64,000 bases of DNA from Liolophura sinensis (taxonomy: Eukaryota > Mollusca > Polyplacophora > Chitonida > Chitonidae). The notes under the pieces are model-generated. The model worked only from the letters and a program-made list of their open reading frames with translations, searched no databases and was not told where the DNA came from. The stretch spans positions 13,281,704 to 13,345,703 of the forward strand of contig NC_088304.1 in assembly GCF_032854445.1 (NCBI RefSeq), given 5' to 3'. Numbering within the stretch: the stretch's first letter is position 1; every line of letters starts with the position of its first letter. This document shows, piece after piece, positions 22,848-33,041 of the stretch. The position numbers were made by a program, and so were the translations under genes.

Positions 22848-23092
22848 TTTATTTATTTGATTGGTGTTTTACTCTGTACTCAAGAATATTTCGATTATAC
22901 CACGACGGCCAGCATTATGGTGGGAGAAACGCCGGCAGAACCCGGGGGAACCGACGACCACCTTCCCAATTATAACAGCACAGGACGCCTGCATGAGCTG
23001 GACTTGAACTCACAGCGATCGCATTAGTGAGAGGCTCCTGTGTCATTGTGCTGCGCTAAAAGGCTTAACCACCAGATCAACGAGGCCCAGAG
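22848..23092 (-). mobile_element. SINE family A, internally deleted, both ends present
   Basis: A minus-strand copy with tail, part of the core, a deleted section at gaccaccttcccaattataa, then the head through to caacgaggccc. Confidence 0.88.
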
Positions 23093-23480
23093 ATAGGTTT
23101 ACTGAACAATTCCTGTTAGTTTTTGTTTCTTCATGTCATGTGTCACATCTAGCATCGTCTGCATGATGAAAAACGAATCCCATCTGCCATTTTAAATTTG
23201 TGAGAGCAGACCTCCATGCTCAAAGAAACATTTCTGTTGTTTCTGGATTATTTTTCTGCACTGCACCGTACATTGTATTGCACTTATAAATGGCGTCCGT
23301 TAGCCCCATGAGCTGCGCTCACACTAACTAGAGTAATAAGGATTAAAAAGCAGCACAGCGTTAAATAATTACACTCGATCAAAAAAATATGTTGGGAATT
23401 TAGACGTGAAATTCGCGTAAGGCTATATTACAGTTAAGGATTTGATTTGCATGTTAGATGAACTCGTCTTCAGGGATGAC
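23093..23480. other. Unannotated sequence
   Basis: Nothing recognisable. Confidence 0.4.
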
Positions 23481-23745
23481 GGGGCCTCCGTGGCTCAGTT
23501 GGTTAGCGCGCTAGCGCAGCGTAATGACCCAAGAGTCTCTCACCATGCGATCGCTGTGAGTTCAAGTCCAGCTCATGCTGGCTTCCTCTCCGGTCGTACG
23601 TGGGAAGATCTGTGAGCAACCTGCGGATGGTCGTGGGTTTCCCCCGGGCTGGGCCCGGTTTCCACCCACCATAATGCTGGCTGCCGTCGTATAAGTGAAA
23701 TATTCTTTAGTACGGCGTAAAACACCAATCAAATAAATAAATAAA
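23481..23745 (+). mobile_element. SINE family A, full length, with target-site duplication
   Basis: A complete copy with intact head (ggggcctccgtggctcag) and core (gtttcccccgggctgggccc), flanked by perfect tcttcaggg repeats at 23,467-23,475 and 23,746-23,754. It is among the least diverged copies here. Confidence 0.96.
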
Positions 23746-24069
23746 TCTTCAGGGTTGTATTTTATGAAATCTGGCTTCATTATGGAAGTGCGTTTTTTTA
23801 ATCACACTCGCGTTGATACCACGCGAGAACGAGATTTCGAATGGCAGAGTGTAACACGAGATCATCACTGTTCGCCAACAGGATTTTCACTCCCTTTTTC
23901 TCCAGGGTTAGAATAAGGGGCAACGGGAAGAATATTGAAATAAAGCGCCCCCCTGTGTTCGTTTTACACTCACATGTACACATTTATGCCTGCTGACACG
24001 AGAACACTACACTCAGGTTTTACACTTACTGGGATTCGAATGCAGCCATGCAGAACTGACATGTGAACA

Positions 24070-24078
24070 TATATAAAA
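24070..24078 (+). promoter_or_regulatory. TATA-box candidate
   Basis: TATATAAAA, 212 bp upstream of the ATG of the signal-peptide frame at 24,282. A start site about 30 bp downstream would give a leader of about 180 nt. In AT-rich DNA such a match can arise by chance. Confidence 0.35.
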
Positions 24079-24281
24079 TCTGGCCCTGAGGCGTTATTTT
24101 GCCTAACATGAATTTTACGTCCATATTCATGAGCCCGTCCTATCGTTTCGAAGAAAAGTCATGTTGAGAAACGGAATGTCGCATTACATGAACTGTATCA
24201 CGGAATTATACAGGTGAATTCACTCGAACTCGGCGATTGAGTCGAGTGGAGTTTTGCGCGAAGCGCTGGTCTACTGTTACC

Positions 24282-24428
24282 ATGGAGATCCTCAAAATGC
24301 GTTTCTTAAGAGTTACTTTGCTTATCTACGTTATTACGGCAAGCCTTTCAGCGGCTCTACTAGATCCTTCTCACTTCGGTAGAAATAGCCTAGTTCCATT
24401 TATTACCAACTGTATAATCGGCCATTAA
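24282..24428 (+). CDS. Small secreted peptide or first exon, 48 codons
   Basis: The ATG sits in a good initiation context (ttaccATGG). The peptide begins MEILKMRFLRV, continues with a hydrophobic core (TLLIYVITASLSAALL) and has a small-residue cleavage region around ASLSA, a textbook signal-peptide layout. After the signal come DPSHFGR and about 17 residues with a single Cys, then a TAA stop. HFGR contains a Gly-Arg that could in principle be an amidation site, as in neuropeptide precursors, but this is speculation. A GT at 24,379 could be a weak donor, making this the first exon of a longer secreted protein. No family is recognised. A TATA box lies at 24,070. Confidence 0.35.
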   Translation: MEILKMRFLRVTLLIYVITASLSAALLDPSHFGRNSLVPFITNCIIGH

Positions 24429-25255
24429 CCAGATCCCGTATCTTTCTATAGCTTCTAGGACTGGCCTGGCACCAATTATCCGCTTTAGTATTCCAGAGTT
24501 GAGTTCAATCTCAGTTCAGGAAGGCTCCAAAAGCTGTTAAGGTGAATGCCGCAGTTGGTGTGAAGATAGATTTGTTAACAATAGGAAGAAAGCCATAGAC
24601 GACGTCTATAAAGTAGGTCAAGTTTACTGGGTCAGGCAATTCCGGCGGGGTTCTTTTAGAGCGGACGATGACCTTACATTCTCATTCCAAAAAAAAAAAA
24701 AAAAAAAAAATCACAAACAATTCGATTTTACCACCCTCTATGTGTAATCACGTAAGGTATTAAATGCTTAAGTATTTTCAGTTTAAGATATGACAAAATG
24801 ACAGTTGAGATAAACGTTTTTACAGTCGGGGTAAGTAGCGGAACATAGCACAGCGGAAAGTAATGAATTGAAGAGATTGTGTGATAGCGGCTTTAGAGGA
24901 TTTACGGTAAGAATGTCAGTCGGTAGTGATCGGAAATTCGGAAGATCCTTTAAGTCGATATGTCATCACCAGGTTGATTCCGTCTTAATCTTATAAGTTT
25001 CTCGCAGTGTCGCTGTCAAGCTAATGAACCATGAGAATAAGTGAATTTCCACTAAATTACAGACCATTCCTGTCTATATTGGAGGATCTCTATGGAAACC
25101 GATAGCGTCCACTGGTCATCTCGCCTTCTCGACCATATCAATTTCCTTTTGGTTTTTATATGCTTATTTACTATCTCACAACGCACTCGTGCGAACGGTG
25201 AAAAGATTGTTCGCGTCCATTGCAAGATTCGCGTTTGCGCGCCACATAATCCCGC
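24429..25255. other. Unannotated sequence with a poly(A) tract
   Basis: A run of 20 or more A lies at 24,689-24,710; I could not connect it to a retrotransposon body upstream. No coding frame is recognised. Confidence 0.45.
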
Positions 25256-25640
25256 GTGCACGCAAGACTGGATGTGAAACCAAACAAATGTCATGCAGGG
25301 ATATTACAAATGGTCATCGCCATGTGTGGATATTTGAAGATCAGTCTTATCTGTGGAGGAACAACGTGTAATCTTATCTATCGCAGATATACGACATTGA
25401 GGTCTGCAGTCACTCGAGCATCATGCCGAAGACACCAAACACGACACCCTACCCAGTCACATTATACTGACACCGGGCCAGCCAGTCATGTTTCCTTACT
25501 CTAATCTCTCATTACTGAGCTAGCGTCAAGCGAGCAGCAGCAAGTACCATTTTTAAAGTCAGTGATATGACCCGACCCGATCCAGGGATCTCCGGACTTC
25601 AAGGCGGACGTTCTAACCATTAGGCCACCGAAGCGGTCGA
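25256..25640 (-). mobile_element. SINE family C with an alternative 3' module
   Basis: On minus the element starts with a tRNA-like head (A-box TGGCCTAATGG, then cgtccgccttgaagtccg). The body reads aggaaacatgactggctggc, tcagtataatgtgactgggt, ggtgtcttcggcatgatg, shared with 27,325-27,553 and 63,520-63,800. Its 3' part (about 25,256-25,405) is unlike those copies. It instead resembles the module repeated in the tandem array at 42,733, 47,522, 51,006 and 55,398 (gataagattacacgttgttc; tttggtttcacatcc). Confidence 0.7.
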
Positions 25641-26404
25641 AATCTCCACTGCAACGCACGTCTCATCAAACATATGTGTTACCAAAGCAGTTGCAATCAA
25701 CTAAGGCTACTCTTGGTTTGTGGGCCAGAGAGCGTATTCAGTTTGTAAATTTCCCCCTCTCATTACTCACACGGCCTGTGTGACAAGCGAGTCGACGAGG
25801 CACGTGTGTGGTGAGTCTAACATTGATCGACGACCACTCCACTAATATGGCAGGCACACGCGTGTGTCACACGTGCGCAAGTTCAACAGTGACTTTTCTA
25901 GGTTTCGTGACTCACCCCGAGTGCTGTGCTTTGACTTACCCCACTCATAAAATTGACCACCATATTATAGGTGAAACATTTTTGAGCATACTACCTTAAA
26001 CAAGAATAAAACAAATACTGTAATGACATATTCTGACCCGCATGCACGGGAAGAACAATTTAGGTGTATTTTAGGTGTTGTTGATCAGCAATGTTCACAT
26101 CATGAGCGCTTTTCATAAGCAATGTTAGTGTTCCCGTTGTTCTTGATCAGCAGCATTTTTGAGAAGTAAAGGAAGTATTCTGCCTGCTCTTTATTGACCA
26201 GTAACGTTAATGTAATGGCTGTGTTTATAAGAAATGCTAGTATTCTACTTTTTCTTCATCAGTGATATTATTGCCCTGGGTGTCTTTGATGCTAATTTTC
26301 CTTTTCCACAATGGTGATATAATGATTGTCTCTTTGAAATGTCTTTGATGGGCAATGCTAGCTTTCTGTATACCTGTTCAGCAATGAGTGCCTCTTGTAC
26401 CCAA
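25641..26404. other. Unannotated sequence
   Basis: The right part (about 26,050-26,340) carries repeated words such as agcaatgtta and agcaatgct. They recall the array module at 36,000-36,100 and 46,960-47,000, suggesting a very diverged extension of the array copy downstream. Confidence 0.4.
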
Positions 26405-26500
26405 AAACCTGTGGATGGTCGTGGGTTTCTCCCGGGATCTGTCCGGTTTCCTCCCCCAATAATGCTACCGCAGAGAAATAGAAATATGTTTCTAAGTACG
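26405..26500 (+). mobile_element. SINE family A, core fragment
   Basis: The core gtggatggtcgtgggtttct, cccgggatctgtccggtttc is followed by a diverged 3' part with no head. Confidence 0.8.
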
Positions 26501-26559
26501 ACCAATAATATAAACACAAAAATGTATACAGTGTTAATATTCTGGGCGCTGGTACTGTT

Positions 26560-27010
26560 ACTAAATAATGATAATTTGATTAGCAAGGATTCTTTGTTTA
26601 ACAATCGACAATGAACTTGGGGGACACTTCTTACTGTTTCTGAGAACGTGACTGTTTAAATACCAAGCGTGGGTTGTTTTTTATTTTTCGTGGGTCAGTA
26701 TTGATTGCATGTGACTTAATTCTATTTTCCAACAGGGTATCGAAAAATCCCGTTTGCGTCCGATTGATTTTGATCTCTAACCTTCAAGGAATGTATTGCT
26801 GAAAACCCAACAGCCCACGTTTTGGGCAGTCCCTGTTTTTAGATCGGACGCCACATTAACGTGACTGGACGTCCTACAGATCATATTTAACTGAGAAAAT
26901 CGCCAATGTTAATCATCTTTATTCCCATCTTTTTATCTGCTGGATTGATTTTGTAAGAAAATCGGTCTGCCATTTGAGTCTTCATTTTTTTTTTGTTTTC
27001 CCTCTCCAAA
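26560..27010. repeat. Outlying diverged copy of the array (module j)
   Basis: Matches array modules at 36,150-36,437, 42,360-42,620, 47,050-47,400, 50,690-50,900 and 54,800-55,170. Shared words, in order: cttactgtttctgagaacgtg, taccaagcgtgggttg, ccgtttgcgtccgattgat, tagatcggacgccac, cgccaatgttaatcatcttt. Its separation from the array by some 7 kb suggests an older dispersal. Confidence 0.75.
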
Positions 27011-27324
27011 TCAATATTTAGCACGGTAATGCACGAGTTCACAGTTTCGTTTGGATCCTAAATACGCTCACCACAAGATGCTACTTGACCATCTAGCAAG
27101 TGGGGCTTGATTGCGTGGACATTGACATAGTCAGCTCTGGCTCTCTTTGGCATGCTGAGTTTGTTTACGTTCCAGAGTGTAGCCTACTTGACCGTGTAAG
27201 GTTACAAGGTTATAATTTCTGTTTTGTGGGACGAATTGTGCTTTAAGCATGCTCGAAGCAGGGAGACCCCTGTATCTTACTCGAGTCGAACAATCCCAAA
27301 GACTTTAAACATAATGCTTTCTGC

Positions 27325-27553
27325 TGCCTCGCTTGGCGCTCATCATTGAGAGGTTACAGCAAAGAAACATGACTGGCTGGTCCGGTGTCAGTATAATGTG
27401 ACTGGGTTGGGTGTCATGTCTGGTGTCTTTGGCATGATACTTCAGAGTGGGCAGTACAATGGCAGAATGGACTCAACCTGCCACGTGTAAGACACAATAG
27501 ATGCATACACTTAATGACACCTAATGCGACTGAAAAAGTGTTAAACCTCAAGC
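27325..27553 (+). mobile_element. SINE family C, head missing
   Basis: Body gaaacatgactggctggtcc, tcagtataatgtgactgggt, ggtgtctttggcatgatac, then a 3' end gactgaaaaagtgttaaacc that resembles the family B end. It passes directly into the CATA microsatellite. Confidence 0.75.
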
Positions 27554-27812
27554 ATACATACATACATACATACTTTCATACATACATACATACATACATA
27601 CATACATACATACATACATACATACATACATACATACATCCATCCACCCACCCACCCACCAACCCACCCACCCACCCATCCATCCATCCATCCATCGATC
27701 CATCCATCCATCCATCCATCCATCCATCCATCCATCCACCACCCACCCACCCACCCACCCATCCATCCATCCATCCATCCATCCATTCATCCATCCATCC
27801 ATCCATCCATCC
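27554..27812. repeat. Compound (CATA)n-(CATC)n-(CACC)n microsatellite
   Basis: About 260 bp of tetranucleotides shifting from CATA to mixed CATC and CACC. All six frames are open and give Thr-Tyr, His-Pro or Met-Asp-Gly-Trp repeats, none a gene. It lies exactly between a family C SINE end and a family A SINE end. Confidence 0.97.
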
Positions 27813-27871
27813 ATCGTGTAAGTGAAATATTCTTGAGCTCGGCGTAAAACACCAATCAAATAAATAAATAT
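27813..27871 (+). mobile_element. SINE family A, 3' end only
   Basis: Starts gtgtaagtgaaatattctt and ends in aataaataaata. It abuts the microsatellite with no intervening sequence. Confidence 0.88.
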
Positions 27872-27954
27872 ACGGCATTAACCATACTTCACTGTCATCT
27901 CACTGGTCGTAGCGACCTGAATGACAATCAGCGATCGTAGCTAATGCCACATGT

Positions 27955-28085
27955 TCCCTCAACATGGTGCGCATGCCTGTCGGTCACGAGTGGGAAAGTT
28001 CGTCAGTAACTTGTCCGACGGGCACCGTAAAAGTGAAAAATTCCTGAATATGGCGTCAAACAACAATCAATCCGTCAATCAGTCG
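27955..28085 (+). mobile_element. SINE family A, heavily decayed
   Basis: Order preserved (cgagtgggaaagttcgtc, aacttgtccgacgg, aaaagtgaaaaattcctgaa, aacaacaatcaatc) but with high divergence and core deletion. Confidence 0.55.
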
Positions 28086-28229
28086 TATTTATTTTAACTC
28101 GGTCGTAGTTCAAAATACATTATTATCTGATTTGTATGCCAAATAATCATCAGGGAACTGTATGTGTAAGATGTTCAAACCAGGTTTAAAATTTTAATGA
28201 AATATTAAAACAGGAATCATGGAAATAGA

Positions 28230-28760
28230 GTCAGCTCCTCTTCTAAGTCTAAGACAAATACAAAATACAAATAAAAAAAACATTTAAAACTACATCCCAA
28301 GACTTTTGTCCTATTCATTTTCTTTCCTCGAGGGGAGGAAAAACAAGAAAGAGAAATCCACTTCGTTTTACTCTTATTACTCTTATTGTTACCTATATAT
28401 TACAAAATCAGCACTTATCCTATAAAATGCAGTCAGCCTTTAAGAAATTCGTCCATTTGGAGCTAAACGATTGATTCGTTACAGTCACAGACAGCATGTT
28501 GTTGCCAAGGCGTCGCGTGCAGCCGCCTGATCACGTGGCCTTCGGGGAATCTGTTTATTGATTGGCTGTTAGATAACAATTGTCGCCGAGAACAAAGGGG
28601 TTTTAAGTGGGTAACAGTAAACAGTCACGGAACGATGAGATTTGTCTACAGAGGCATCATCACGTGACATGACATTATCCAATCCAAACACGACAATGTC
28701 GTCTCTGATCTCTGTGTTAGTCTGATCAATATTTCAGTGGAAATGGCATCGTTTATTGTC
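28230..28760. repeat. Outlying diverged copy of the array (module b, promoter-like)
   Basis: Matches 43,240-43,660, 47,880-48,120, 51,380-51,660 and 55,780-56,080. Shared words in order: gaattcgtcc-like, cgtcgcgtgcagccgc, gatcacgtgg, ttattgattggctgtta, gagatttgtctaca, gacattatccaatccaaaca. Of all copies it keeps the clearest CACGTG (28,532) and ATTGG (28,561) elements. Confidence 0.8.
28531..28570. promoter_or_regulatory. CACGTG E-box plus inverted CCAAT box
   Basis: TCACGTGG and ATTGGCTGTT lie 30 bp apart in a conserved, locally GC-richer block. Both sites recur at 55,881 and 55,909; only the E-box survives at 43,391. This is a promoter-like arrangement, but no transcription unit is demonstrated. 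Confidence 0.35.
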
Positions 28761-28993
28761 TATTCATATTGATATGTATAGCATTTAGGTCTACGCGTGG
28801 TGCGGGGACCGACCACTCATTAACAGAGCCCACTGGAATCTTCCAATCTGCTGATGGCCGCATGTGAAAACTTAAAAATTAATGATTATGAAAACGCATA
28901 ATCAATGCTTAAAAGGTCGGATCTCAAAAACTTATGACATCTACATATCTGTCTCTTTTCTTATGTTTATGACTCTGTGTAATACAGCATTTA

Positions 28994-29260
28994 TTTATTT
29001 ATTTATTTGATTTTGGTGTTTTACGCCGTACTCAAGAATATTTCACTTATACGACGGTGGCCAGCATTGTGGTGGGCGGAAACCGGGCAGAGCCCGGGGG
29101 AAACCCACGACCATCCGCGGGTTGCTGGCAGACCTTCTCACTTACGGCTGGAGAGGAAGCCAGCATGAGCTGGACTTAAACTCACAGCGACCGCATTGGT
29201 GAGAGGCTCCTGGGTCATTACGCTGCGCCAGCGCGTTAACCAGCTGAGTCACGGAGGCCC
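28994..29260 (-). mobile_element. SINE family A, full length, with 14-bp target-site duplication
   Basis: A complete minus-strand copy from the ttta tail to cacggaggccc. Perfect taatacagcattta repeats lie at 28,980-28,993 and 29,261-29,274. Confidence 0.96.
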
Positions 29261-29274
29261 TAATACAGCATTTA

Positions 29275-29989
29275 AAGCATATGAATACTGCTTGTGGAAA
29301 ACCAGGCAGAACCAGGCAATGGAAGGATTCCCAAGTTTTACGTCATAAAATTCTTTTACGTATTAGCTCCACTGTTTGCCGCATGTTATTCATCCTACGT
29401 GTCGATCTGTTTATCAGCGGACCACAGGTGTTCAATTGACCTGCAGCTGGTGTGCGCCTGACATGCCGTGTGTTCAACTAATGTGTATAGGGTGTTCAAG
29501 TAACGTGTACCGCATGTTTTGCTAGGAGCATAATAGACGGAGTTTGTAATGATCGGCCTTTACCTGGCTCCTGATAACTCCAGTACCGAAGGCCAGAAAT
29601 GAAAAGAGATAAAAAAATGTTTATCTGCGAGAAAATCTGAATGATGATCACTCGATGCAAAACACCTACGTCATAGCGTCAAGATTTTGCCATCTCCGTC
29701 TGACGTTATTGGTGGAATACTTGTTGATGACTGGAGATACACCGTCATGTGACTCACGTTTGTGAACGTCGTTATATAGCCTTCTTCTTTGTCTTGGACT
29801 GTTAAGATATAGCTGCAATATTGCCCAAATGGTGTTAAGCAACATTCATTCACATTTTCTCTTTGCATTCGGTGATTCATATGCTAAAGTAAAGAAGATT
29901 GCAATCAAGGGTTAGCGTATACCATGATAGACGAGGAGTGGACCTCTTGCGTGCAAACTACGATGCCACATTATTTATTTACAGAGTTA
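29275..29989. other. Unannotated sequence
   Basis: A short internal repetition of gtgttcaa words occurs at 29,427-29,500. No coding frame is recognised. Confidence 0.4.
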
Positions 29990-30045
29990 TTTATCTCATT
30001 GGTGTTTTACGCCGTACTCAAGAATATTTGACTTATACGACGTCG
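29990..30045 (-). mobile_element. SINE family A, 3' end fragment
   Basis: tcattggtgttttacgccgt, actcaagaatatttgac, ttatacgacgtcgg; the remainder is absent. Confidence 0.85.
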
Positions 30046-30431
30046 GTTAGCTTTAGGGTTGTACAACTTTACACACTGTTTGGCATCGTACATACCTGTA
30101 CGTAGGCACATAACCATGTGAAACCATGTAACGGAATTGCTTTGTCTGCATAAAACCATTCGTTCTCTTATTATTTAGAGGTATTTAGTCTGCATACTGT
30201 ACGCGCTAATTTAACGTTGTACTATTGACTTAGTCATTACTTTTAAAACATTCGTCATTACTTTTTAAAAACATTTGTAAAACAATACACGTAGGCCTAT
30301 GTGCCTGTATTTTAGCATACTTCGATTACTTACAAGTACTTAAGAGTCGCCAATATACGGAAAAAGGTATCTTGTATTGCTCGCGGCCTTTAATACTAAA
30401 TATCCAACAAGATTCCATTTTGCTTGATTAA

Positions 30432-30575
30432 GTGTACGGTAAGTAGAGTCAATAAATGAAAGAAAAGGATTGGGGTATACGGTAAGTAGAGTCAATGAAT
30501 AAAAGACAAAGGTTGGGGTATAGGGTGAGTAGAGCCAATAAATAACAACAAAGGATTGAGTATACGTCAACTAGA
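30432..30575. repeat. 42-43-bp minisatellite, 3.3 units
   Basis: Units begin ggtaagtagagtcaataaat at 30,439, 30,481 and 30,524 (ggtgagtagagccaataaat), with a diverged partial unit to 30,575. The 76-codon minus frame here simply translates the repeat. Confidence 0.9.
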
Positions 30576-30597
30576 AATACTAAATAAAATAAAACCC

Positions 30598-30672
30598 AGA
30601 GCTACCGCATTGGCGAGAGGCTCCTGAGTCAATGCGCCGGGTTGCATGTATGGCACGCCAACCATTCGGCCA
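30598..30672 (-). mobile_element. SINE family A, 5' (head) fragment, decayed
   Basis: agctaccgcattggcgagag, gctcctgagtcaatgcgcc resembles the head on minus. The core and tail are absent. Confidence 0.7.
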
Positions 30673-31730
30673 CAAAGATCACCCCACAAGATCACAAAGA
30701 AGCACCACCTTGTAGTTTTAGAACGGCATGGAATATGTTTAAGTACGATTCTTATTCAGTCTGATCATGCCCTGTTTTTCAGAGTTCTTGACGGACACGT
30801 TCATTCCCTTCCTGACTGACGCCACACCAAGACGATCGTGTATCAAGCCTCGCACAAGCGCAAGACCTCAAAAACGAAACAGACATAAACTTGTTTCAGA
30901 GGAAATGAAGTAAAAACCCGTTCGATGAAGAGCGTTAGTTTAAACTGGTCATTGGTCAAGGGGAAGAATATAGAGGACCTAGGGCAAGGAAATTTAGTGA
31001 TTATTCAATATCAAAAATACAAATGGCTGAATTAGAGGATTGGGATCTGTTTGTGTCTCGCCGTCTGAAGTACAGGAAAGCGGAAGTGGTTGATGAGCGT
31101 AACTGTTTGAAGAGAGACATAGAATATGATGAAGAAAATGGACTGGGACTGAAATCTGGTCGGACAAAAGAGCAACAACACCAAGAAAGCCGCTGTGAAC
31201 AACCGCTGTGGTGAAATCTGCAGTACGGTAAAACTAAAGTACTTCATGATTTTGAAATTCCTGTTTGAGGACACAAACCAGGAACTGGAATAATCAGGAA
31301 AGGATTTGAGCTTCAACATCGATCGCGGGAGTGGCAGAAGAAGATCCCTCCGAGTAAAACACCGTCCGAGTAGGTTTCTTGAGCGGATCATCAGCCCCCA
31401 GTCTGTGAGAGAGATCCAACTACGACTACATGCCGCCGCAGAGTCGATCCGCCGACATGAACATAGAATGACCTGATCTATGCAGACCCCATCATGAGGG
31501 AAGAGGATGGAGGCATGAACTTCACTGTGACAACCCCCAACAATCCGAAACTGACAACCCAAATCAGCCATGAACGGTGAGGGGCGCTTGGAAGATTACA
31601 GAATGATAGTTAAGGAGCAAGGCTTTGATGAAGAAAGACTTAATGGAATGAGATACAAGAATCAAAAACCGTCGGTACAATCACGCTTGAGAAGATATAC
31701 TCACCAAAAGGTAAGTTTAAGCAGTCCTGT

Positions 31731-31732
31731 AT

Positions 31733-31763
<31 letters not shown>

Positions 31764-31905
31764 TTTGATTGGTGTTTTACGCCGTACTCAAGAATGTTTC
31801 ACTTATACGAGGGCGGCCAGCATTATGGTGGGTGGAAACTGAGCATAGTCCGGGAGAAACCAATGACCGTCCGCAGGTTGCTGTATGACCTTCCCACGTA
31901 CCGCC
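31731..31905 (-). mobile_element. SINE family A, 5'-truncated, long tail
   Basis: An expanded (ttta)n tail, then gattggtgttttacgccgta and core; it stops at cttcccacgtaccgcc. It lies 20 bp downstream of the donor site of the coding remnant, inside its presumed intron. Confidence 0.9.
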
Positions 31906-32030
31906 CAATGCTATATATACATAAATTTACCATTTCGTCCATACATGCACGTGACAAAAATTCATGTTTAACGTAAGTGTAGAGAGTCGGTTGTCCAAGA
32001 TACATATTATATGGTACAGTATCTGGATAA

Positions 32031-32281
32031 GGGTCCTCCGTGGCTCAGTCGGTTAAAGCGCTAGCGCAGCGTAATGACCCGGGAGTCTCTCACCAATGCG
32101 GTTGCTGTGAGTTCAAGTCCAGCTCATGCTGGCTTCCTCTCCAGCCGTACGTGAGAAGGTCTGTCAGCAACCTGCGGATGTTCGTGGGTTTCCCTCGGGT
32201 TTCCACCCACCATAATGCTGGCCGCCGTTGTACAAGTGAAATATTCTTGAGTACGGCGTAAAACACCAATCAAAAAAAAAA
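32031..32281 (+). mobile_element. SINE family A, nearly full length
   Basis: Head gggtcctccgtggctcag, good body, with a small core deletion at ccctcgggtttccaccc, ending in a poly(A) stretch rather than (aaat)n. Confidence 0.94.
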
Positions 32282-32993
32282 CCTAAGGATATGTCCTGCA
32301 AAGTTCACTGACCAATGGCACAAAAAAGAATCAAAATACCTTATGATTATCCGTTTGGCTGATATGTGCCTGCAATATGCACGCGGGTACAGGCATTGTG
32401 TTCCCGACTTTAGTAGTGGCATGTGTTTAACCCAGATTAATATGATTTTTCTGTAACTGAACATTTTTCCGCGCAGAAACAACAGAAGATGACGTGTTCC
32501 ACAACAAGGATCATACAACCATCTCCAATAATGGTTTGTTCAAGGCTGGCTTACACGCTTAAGGCCATTGTGATATCTCTACTATGTTTGCATTTACAGT
32601 AGTGTGCCAGTCTAGAACAGATTGGAGCATGGCGCTCAACTCTGTCTCATCTCTGGATCCCTCTGCGCAGATCTCATGGACGAAATCGTACAAGCCAAGC
32701 TCTTGTCGGGGACGGGGACTTGTTTACGAAAGCCACGGACCTAATACCTTCTCTAGATGTCGGACACCAGTCTGCCCGAAACCACACAGCCGCAATAGAA
32801 GCAGGGACAAAAAGACATCTGAGCAGAACTCTTTTCAACTTGACACAGCTCCGAAACCAGTTGATTCCGCCATGAGCCGATGTGGAGAATGCCAGATAAA
32901 GGAGCCCCACCAATCCAGGCTTCTGTGAAACCCAAACGACCACTACGTCATGCTAATGCCCTACTGCGACACCTCCACCTGAAGTCCAATCAA

Positions 32994-33041
32994 AAAGTGC
33001 CACTTCTGTCTGGCGCATGTGCCAGACAGAAGTGGCACTTT
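32994..33041. repeat. Perfect 21-bp inverted repeat (hairpin), 6-nt loop
   Basis: aaagtgccacttctgtctggc read in two parts (32,994-33,000 and 33,001-33,014) is perfectly complementary to 33,021-33,041, with loop gcatgt. It sits in the last part of the coding remnant and keeps that frame open. Confidence 0.97.

Noticed and set aside
27541-27878. Long overlapping frames of about 100 codons on both strands (Met-Asp-Gly-Trp, His-Pro and Thr-Tyr repeats)
   Set aside because: They are translations of the CATA/CATC microsatellite; all frames are open because the repeat contains no stop codons.
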